64,000 nucleotides of DNA from CAWFZT01 sp963820415 (GTDB lineage Bacteria > Chloroflexota > Anaerolineae > Anaerolineales > Anaerolineaceae), in contig CAWFZT010000012.1 of the NCBI GenBank assembly GCA_963820415.1, positions 62,001 through 126,000 on the forward strand, written 5' to 3'. The translations under genes and the position numbers were made by a program. The notes beneath the pieces were generated by a model, which saw only the letters and a list, made by a program, of their open reading frames with translations, was not told where the DNA came from and made no database searches. Below are positions 60,547 to 64,000 of the stretch, one piece after another (position 1 is the stretch's first letter; each line of letters starts with the position of its first letter).

Positions 60547-61590
60547 TTATACTGGCTGTAGGATTTCTTTCAGATAAACTGGCCGCTGTTCGAGGAAAGA
60601 TTTTGTGCCTGCCAGTACCCCAGCAACTGCCCAGCGCCCCTCTAAACCACCTGCCTGGGGTGGTTCATCTTTCAAGATACAATCCACAAAATGTCTCATC
60701 TCATTGATATATCCCCAGGCAAATCTCTCAGGCCAGGTGCGATAAATAGGGGTGATCAAGCCACGATCACGATTGGTGCAAACGACGATAGCCTGGCTTT
60801 TCAATTCCCCGATTTGCATGATCCCCTCCTCGCCCACAATCTCAACCCGGGCATCATATCCATATCCGCACGGGCATATACCGGTGATACTGCCCAGGCT
60901 GCCGTTTTCAAAGCGAACACTTACCATTACGTTGTCGTAGAAATTATCCGTGTCGACACCTAATTTTTTCCCTTTTAAATTTGCAACTTCTGTGTATACC
61001 CTTTCCAGGTCTGAACCCATGAACCAGCGTAAGGTATCCCAATCGTGGCTGTTGACTTCCGCCAGCATCCCATTACTTGTCCTCAGGTCGCGCGCCCAGG
61101 TCGGGGGCAGTCCAGGGCCATGTGTCAGCGACTTGATCATCATGGGCCTGCCAATCTCACCGGCGCGAATACGTTGGGCAGCCGCCACAAATTCGGGGTC
61201 GAAACGCCGCATAAATCCTACCTGGAGGTATACATGATTACTTTGGGTTTCTTCGATTATTTGGTCACATTCGCCCAGGTTGAGCGCCATCGGTTTTTCA
61301 AGGAAAACGTGCTTCCCGGCGCGAGCCGCCAAAATGGAGAGATCCTTATGGGTGGGCGTTGGCGTGGTAATCACAACTGCATCAAAATTGCTCCTGGCCA
61401 ATGCTTCTTCAAGTGAACTGTAACGGTCAGAAATGCTGAACTCGTTGGCCGCGGCGGTCAAGGTCTCGGTCACCGGGTCGATTATCGCGACGACTTTGCA
61501 TGACTTTACCGCAGTTAATAATGAGTTAGTGTGAACCTTTCCAACCCGTCCAGCGCCGACCATACAGATATTTACGGAATCTCTCACCAT
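60547..61590 (-). CDS. Gfo/Idh/MocA oxidoreductase (inositol 2-dehydrogenase-like)
   Basis: A 347-residue NAD(P)-dependent sugar or inositol dehydrogenase. The Rossmann start is ICMVGAGRVGKVHTNSLL. The catalytic loop has HVFLEKPMALNLGECDQIIE (EKP), YLQVGFMRRFDPEFVAAAQR follows (common in IolG), and GMLAEVNSHDWDTLRWFMG holds the catalytic His/Asp region. Substrates may be myo-inositol, scyllo-inositol or a hexose. It lies 12 bp upstream of the radical SAM gene on the same strand and is probably in its operon. Confidence 0.88.
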   Translation of the reverse strand: MVRDSVNICMVGAGRVGKVHTNSLLTAVKSCKVVAIIDPVTETLTAAANEFSISDRYSSLEEALARSNFDAVVITTPTPTHKDLSILAARAGKHVFLEKPMALNLGECDQIIEETQSNHVYLQVGFMRRFDPEFVAAAQRIRAGEIGRPMMIKSLTHGPGLPPTWARDLRTSNGMLAEVNSHDWDTLRWFMGSDLERVYTEVANLKGKKLGVDTDNFYDNVMVSVRFENGSLGSITGICPCGYGYDARVEIVGEEGIMQIGELKSQAIVVCTNRDRGLITPIYRTWPERFAWGYINEMRHFVDCILKDEPPQAGGLEGRWAVAGVLAGTKSFLEQRPVYLKEILQPV

Positions 61591-61660
61591 AGAAATACTC
61601 CTTTGCTTTTACGAGTAAAGATAACTTCTTGTATCATTTACCCTTTGAATAAATTCTAGC

Positions 61661-62974
61661 CTAAATTTCTTCGACTTGAAGGTCAAAGATTTTAGAAATC
61701 AATGCAATGTTTTCCATGTGATCGCCGGTCAAAATCACATAATGGTGTAAATCCAGCCGCTTTATCGAACGGCGTCCATCTTTTATACGGATGATGGCTC
61801 CGTTGAGGCAGTCGGAATTGGAAAATTGAACGTATCTTTCGAGGTTACCTGAAATAACCGTCAGCCTGTCCAGAGTCGGGGAGATCTTGGCAAGGGTTAT
61901 TTGGCCCAGAGGTAAACGCGCATCAATCGCAGTAGCGTTTTCGTCGACGATGGCCAGGACTTTGGGCTTCAACATCCATTGGGTCGAGAATGGTTCTGGC
62001 AGCACGCCCAGATAGCCACAATGAGCCACCAAAATGCAATCCTCAGGGTCGGAGACCTGCGGAAATTCGGGAATATGTTCGTGTTTCAGGGCAGCCTGGC
62101 CCATGAGGAACGGGTAAAGGTTGGTCATCATAACCGGCGCGCCGAGGGATTCATGAAGGATGTATTCAGAAAGCATGGACATCGTATCGGCTTCACACCC
62201 CCAGAGGAGCCCTTGTTCCTCGTAGAGCAGGTTCCAGGCCAAACAGGGCGTGGTGTCAGAAAAATGAGATTCATTCAAGCAGTTGATCCCTACAGCTCGG
62301 ATGGAGTTGTCCTGATCCAGTTCTTGCTTCACAGCCAGATATAGTTTGACGGCGCTGTTCAATGCCTGGCTAGAGACTCCCTCGTTGCAAATCTTCCGAT
62401 TTTCAATGACAGTTTTCGCTTCTTTATCAGGGATAGCTTTTGCACGGGCTGCCAGCTCTTTGAAGCTTTTCTTTTCGAGTGCTATCCCAAACTTATGGAT
62501 CATCCTTTGAGTACATTCATCTTCCCACCAATAGAACCGTTTAAAAATGCTTGCCTGAAAACCTTTTCCCGGATTATCCTGAAAAACCAGGAATTTGGTT
62601 TGTTTCAAGGTTCTCCGGACGCTCAATGCCCTACAGATCATTTGCGTCTGGCCAAGGTTGTAAGGGGCAATCGTCTCGACCCCTTCACTGCGCAAGTAGC
62701 TGGCGATCTCCCAGTCCCACATCGATAGCGTGCCAAATTCAGAGGTTATGATCAGGATCGGCAGGGGGATCAGCTTGAAATCCGCTAAATGCCGGTAAGC
62801 GTCCCCTAAAAGTTGAGGAAAAACGACCGCCTCAGCTTGCGGGAGAGGGTCACCTAGCTCGACGGGTTTGAGGAATTCGGCTTCCTCGATCAATAAGCTT
62901 TTCAGATTGCCCAGTTGCATATCAAACTCTTCATCTTTACTCTTAAAGTATATTGGAACCAAGCGAGCTTTCAT
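61661..62974 (-). CDS. L-fucose isomerase-like protein
   Basis: A 437-residue protein of the L-fucose/L-arabinose isomerase superfamily. The C-terminal part contains VGINCLNESHFSDTTPCLAW and LLWGCEADTMSMLSEYILHE, the expected segment with acidic metal-ligand candidates (Glu in GCEAD). VMMTNLYPFLMG and ILVAHCGYLGVLP also fit. The N-terminal domain has alternating strands (LPILIITSEFGTLSMWDWEI). It may interconvert an aldose and ketose or be a related non-isomerase protein. The kinase gene at the window edge would phosphorylate the ketose. The region is a little more AT-rich than the rest of the locus. Confidence 0.72.
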   Translation of the reverse strand: MKARLVPIYFKSKDEEFDMQLGNLKSLLIEEAEFLKPVELGDPLPQAEAVVFPQLLGDAYRHLADFKLIPLPILIITSEFGTLSMWDWEIASYLRSEGVETIAPYNLGQTQMICRALSVRRTLKQTKFLVFQDNPGKGFQASIFKRFYWWEDECTQRMIHKFGIALEKKSFKELAARAKAIPDKEAKTVIENRKICNEGVSSQALNSAVKLYLAVKQELDQDNSIRAVGINCLNESHFSDTTPCLAWNLLYEEQGLLWGCEADTMSMLSEYILHESLGAPVMMTNLYPFLMGQAALKHEHIPEFPQVSDPEDCILVAHCGYLGVLPEPFSTQWMLKPKVLAIVDENATAIDARLPLGQITLAKISPTLDRLTVISGNLERYVQFSNSDCLNGAIIRIKDGRRSIKRLDLHHYVILTGDHMENIALISKIFDLQVEEI

Positions 62975-63141
62975 GTTTTCCTCCTCAAAGGATTATTTTA
63001 AATGAAAAATTATTCCGACTCATTCATCCATTCCTGGTAAGCAGGATACCGCCACGGGTGTCATAAAATTCAAACTAATCGAAATTCTTTCGGTTGGATG
63101 CATAATGGGATGATGCAAGTTTAAACCAGTCCATTATACTC

Positions 63142-64000
63142 TCAGTGTTGACCACTCATAAATAAATTGACCAAAATGCTTTGCAGCCGGATATATTGGT
63201 CAATCAGTGGGGCATAAACGGCGTGGATTGCTGGCTCGACCTGGAACGGCTCTGCTTCGACGATGGCATGCTGGTAGGCAGTCTCTGCCAGGTCTGAGAA
63301 TAAACCGACCGATTTTCCGGCGATCATGGCGCTGCCCCAGGTCCCCAGTTCAGCGCGTTGCAAGCGCAGATAAGGGATATCCAGCACGTTGGCCTTGATT
63401 TGATTCCACAGCGGGCTTTTTGAACCGCCGCCGGCGGCGCGCGCCTGGCTGAATTGCTGGCTGGGCAATAACTGGCGCAGGATACGCAAATAATAGGCAT
63501 ATTCGAAGGCTATGCTCTCCAGCATAGCGCGCAGGAAATGGGGCTGAGTGTGCAGCCAGGTGAAACCGATCCAGGCGCCGCGCATCTCAGGGGTTGCTGG
63601 GCAGATACGCCCACCCAGGTGGGGCGAGAAGAAAAGCCCCTCCGCGCCGGGAGAAATGTTGGCTACCGCAGCTATCATTTGCTCGTAAAGATCTTCCGTC
63701 AGGGGAATTGACTGGCCGCGGCTGGTATTATAAAACTGGTCGCGGAACCAGCGCAGGGCAAGGCCCCCGCCGGCGATATAAGCCAGTGGGTGCCAGATGT
63801 CGGGCACCACCGAGCGCATGGTCAGCAAGGCGCGGTTGGTCACATCGGCAACAAAGTTGCTGGTGCTGCCTGCCAGCACAGAAGCGGTGCCTGCGGTATC
63901 GAACAACATGCCTGGCTTGACAATACCAGCCCCCAGGGCGCAGGCAGCAGTGTCGCCACAACCAGCGGCGATAGCCGTTCCTGGGGCCAGTGAGAAATCT
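63142..64000 (-). CDS. FGGY-family carbohydrate kinase (xylulokinase-like), N-terminus off the window
   Basis: About 286 residues of the C-terminal half of an FGGY kinase, read from the window edge. It starts DFSLAPGTAIAAGCGDTAAC and continues ALGAGIVKPGMLFDTAGTAS, which is the phosphate/ATP-binding GD-x-A-C and GAG region. Later motifs are LFFSPHLGGRICPATPEMRG, GFTWLHTQPHFLRAMLESIA, and AAGGGSKSPLWNQIKANVLD, the typical adenosine-binding GGG-S-S/K-x-x-W segment. It would phosphorylate a pentulose or hexulose such as xylulose or fuculose. It lies 167 bp upstream of the fucose-isomerase-like gene on the same strand. Confidence 0.85.
   Translation of the reverse strand, partial: DFSLAPGTAIAAGCGDTAACALGAGIVKPGMLFDTAGTASVLAGSTSNFVADVTNRALLTMRSVVPDIWHPLAYIAGGGLALRWFRDQFYNTSRGQSIPLTEDLYEQMIAAVANISPGAEGLFFSPHLGGRICPATPEMRGAWIGFTWLHTQPHFLRAMLESIAFEYAYYLRILRQLLPSQQFSQARAAGGGSKSPLWNQIKANVLDIPYLRLQRAELGTWGSAMIAGKSVGLFSDLAETAYQHAIVEAEPFQVEPAIHAVYAPLIDQYIRLQSILVNLFMSGQH

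Overview
The window looks like a chromosomal segment of a free-living bacterium, most likely a Chloroflexota member of the Anaerolineae type. This rests on inference: moderately high GC, several lipoproteins with long Thr/Pro linkers after the lipobox, sugar ABC transporter loci with many unusual glycosidases, and a type VII-like secretion locus carrying FHA and vWA domains. No rRNA, tRNA or CRISPR was recognised.

Layout. (1) 0-2 kb: the end of a sugar-acid aldolase gene, a lipoprotein and a small XRE-type regulator interrupted by an in-frame TAG. (2) 2-12.2 kb: an AT-rich SUMF1-like lipoprotein, a large FtsX-type ABC permease with an apparent frameshift, an acyltransferase, an ArsR/ArsP metalloid module with two matching operators, a secreted phosphoesterase and an ArsC-like arsenate reductase. 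(3) 12.5-14.7 kb: an NfeD/flotillin pair. (4) 16-26.4 kb: an apparent potassium/cation homeostasis cluster with a KdpD/KdpE-like two-component system, a USP-like membrane protein, an uncharacterised protein, a KimA/KUP-like transporter, a P-type ATPase with a modified phosphorylation motif, and a double-RCK TrkA-like protein. (5) 26.7-37.4 kb: the most interesting region, a compact one-direction operon with its own promoter. It encodes a vWA-TM-FHA protein, four small WXG100-type or WXG100-like proteins, a membrane-anchored zinc-ribbon pseudokinase (EssB-like), a 1500-residue three-ATPase EssC/EccC motor, and a ubiquitin-like (EsaB/YukD) domain fused to two FHA domains. This is a divergent type VII secretion system whose FHA domains sit outside the motor. 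(6) 37.4-39.7 kb: a lipoprotein and two response regulators. (7) 40-64 kb: a large carbohydrate locus around a GntR-type regulator. It has a sugar ABC transporter, GH5-like, GH42 and GH172 enzymes, two paralogous SIS-domain proteins, a ROK kinase, a ketose 3-epimerase, several dehydrogenases, a cupin phosphoglucose isomerase, a radical SAM protein, an L-fucose isomerase-like protein and an FGGY kinase that runs off the window. The aldolase at the other end fits the same kind of sugar metabolism.

Scattered through the window are seven copies of one palindromic repeat of about 60-110 bp. It has conserved outer arms and an inner palindrome whose two sides change together between copies. One copy supplies the stop codon of the P-type ATPase, and one lies inside the type VII-like operon. 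Four otherwise normal genes contain an apparent single-base frameshift and one has a nonsense codon, so assembly or sequencing errors must be considered alongside real gene decay.
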